Below are positions 20,283 through 21,345 of a stretch of DNA of 21,345 nucleotides, one piece after another. The first letter of the stretch is position 1. Each line of letters starts with the position of its first letter. The position numbers and the translations under genes are program-made. Below the pieces are notes generated by a model that saw only the letters and a program-made list of their open reading frames with translations, did no database searches and was not told where the DNA came from. The stretch is from contig JAEZHS010000616.1 in the NCBI GenBank assembly GCA_023436825.1, positions 1 to 21,345 on the forward strand. Direction: 5' to 3'. This stretch comes from Pseudomonadota bacterium. GTDB lineage: Bacteria; Pseudomonadota; Alphaproteobacteria; Reyranellales; Reyranellaceae.

Positions 20283-21345
20283 GTGTCCGCATCCACCGTC
20301 CGTTCGCGCCTCTCGGAAGGCCTGCCCTATCCTCTTGGCGCGACGTGGGATGGCCTGGGCGTGAACTTCGCGTTGTTCTCGGCCAACGCCACCAAGGTCG
20401 AGCTCTGCCTGTTTGAGCATGGCGGCGGACGCGAGATCGAGCGCATCATCTTGCCGGAGTACACCGACGAAGTCTGGCATGGCTACCTCCCCGATGCGCG
20501 GCCGGGCACCGTCTACGGCTATCGCGTGCACGGGCCCTACGAGCCAGCGACGGGACAACGCTTCAATCCGAACAAGCTCCTGATCGATCCCTATGCCCGA
20601 CAGATGATCGGCCATATCGAGTGGAATCCGGCGCTGTTCGGCTACAAGGTGGAGACCAACGACGACCTCACCTTCGACGAGCGCGACTCCGCTCCTTTCA
20701 CGATGAAGGCTTGCGTGATCGACACGGCCTTCACATGGGGGCGGGCGCCACAGCCGCGCGTGCCGTGGGAGAACACCATCCTCTACGAGGCGCATGTGCG
20801 CGGCCTGACCAAGCGCCATCCGGCACTGCCGGAGAGCTTGCGCGGTACCTATGCGGGGCTGGCCAGCGCGGAGATCACCGCCTACCTGACGTCGCTCGGC
20901 GTCACCACAATCGAGCTGCTGCCGGTGCATGCCCTCGTCGACGACAGGCATCTGCTGGACAAAGGGCTCAAGAACTACTGGGGCTACGACACGATCGGCT
21001 TCTTCGCGCCGGCCCGGCGCTATGCCGCCAACGCCAACTTCGCCTTCGCCGAGTTCAAGGAGATGGTGGCGCATTTGCATGACGCCGGCCTCGAGCTGGT
21101 TCTCGACGTGGTCTACAACCACACCGCGGAAGGCAACCAGCTGGGCCCCACCCTTTCGTTCAAGGGCATCGACAACGCTTCCTACTACCGGCTGGCGCCC
21201 GACCCGCGGCACTACATTAACGACACCGGCACCGGCAACACGGTGAACCTCTCCAATTCGCGCGTGCTGCAGATGGTGATGGACAGCCTGCGCTACTGGG
21301 CCAACGACATGCACGTCGACGGCTTCCGCTTCGACCTCGCCACCA
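20283..21345 (+). CDS. glgX: Glycogen debranching enzyme GlgX, N-terminal part (runs off window)
   Basis: Isoamylase-type alpha-1,6-glucosidase of family GH13 that removes branches from phosphorylase-trimmed glycogen in the cytoplasm. 354 codons are present of an expected 650-750. A CBM48 domain (about 10-120: LPYPLGATWDGLGVNFALFS, YGYRVHGPYEP, FNPNKLLIDPYAR) precedes the barrel, with NYWGYDTIGFFAP, conserved region I DVVYNHT (275-281) and region II GFRFD, where D351 is the nucleophile. The acid/base Glu lies beyond the window. The GTG start at 20283-20285 is supported by GGAGG 8 bases upstream, and no homology extends before it. It is probably the first gene of a glycogen or trehalose operon and unrelated to the cluster on its left. 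Confidence 0.93.
   Translation, partial: MSASTVRSRLSEGLPYPLGATWDGLGVNFALFSANATKVELCLFEHGGGREIERIILPEYTDEVWHGYLPDARPGTVYGYRVHGPYEPATGQRFNPNKLLIDPYARQMIGHIEWNPALFGYKVETNDDLTFDERDSAPFTMKACVIDTAFTWGRAPQPRVPWENTILYEAHVRGLTKRHPALPESLRGTYAGLASAEITAYLTSLGVTTIELLPVHALVDDRHLLDKGLKNYWGYDTIGFFAPARRYAANANFAFAEFKEMVAHLHDAGLELVLDVVYNHTAEGNQLGPTLSFKGIDNASYYRLAPDPRHYINDTGTGNTVNLSNSRVLQMVMDSLRYWANDMHVDGFRFDLAT

Overview
This GC-rich window (21,345 bases) looks like chromosomal accessory DNA from an alphaproteobacterium, plausibly Hyphomicrobiales or a Reyranella-like lineage. The pointers are gene style (TctC-type binding proteins, MmgE/PrpD, FUSC, a SAM-domain cyclase remnant), dispersed palindromic intergenic repeats, and a tRNA-Arg(ACG) 3' half of alphaproteobacterial type. 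The assignment rests on sequence style only.

Layout from left to right. (1) 1-3248, minus strand: phnC-phnD of a phosphonate-type ABC importer, then a VOC-protein/SDR pair overlapping by 4 bases. Structured palindromic repeats lie downstream of phnD, between the SDR gene and phnC, and between the VOC gene and its upstream neighbour. (2) 3394-6817: a membrane-anchored SGNH hydrolase-like gene (minus) divergent from an OsmC-family gene (plus), which meets a 542-residue protein of unknown function (minus) tail to tail. (3) 6916-11176: a minus-strand operon of NAD-dependent epimerase, TctC binding protein and MmgE/PrpD protein, divergent from a LysR regulator whose start codon overlaps an LTTR-box palindrome. 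(4) 11198-19445: a cluster centred on prenylated-FMN chemistry. It holds UbiD-1 followed by a Tat-exported sulfatase, a divergent FUSC-type membrane protein, then SRPBCC protein, UbiD-2 and its own UbiX, and upstream of these a DapA-family protein lacking the Schiff-base lysine. (5) 19450-20215: a scar made of the last ~55 codons of a hydantoinase B (hyuB) gene, directly joined to a 51-base 3' half of tRNA-Arg(ACG), then an eroded SAM-domain class III cyclase. (6) 20283 to the end: the start of glgX, glycogen debranching enzyme, running off the window.

How they may work together (inference). UbiX makes prenyl-FMN, and both UbiD proteins keep the Arg/Glu/Glu catalytic triad, so both are probably active decarboxylases or carboxylases. 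Sulfatase, SRPBCC, FUSC, DapA-like, MmgE/PrpD, epimerase and TctC surround them, which suggests catabolism of an exogenous, perhaps sulfated, unsaturated or aromatic carboxylic acid. The substrate cannot be read from the sequence. The operon that begins with hyuB was cut at the tRNA fragment, so the right edge of the cluster looks like an old integration or deletion boundary.
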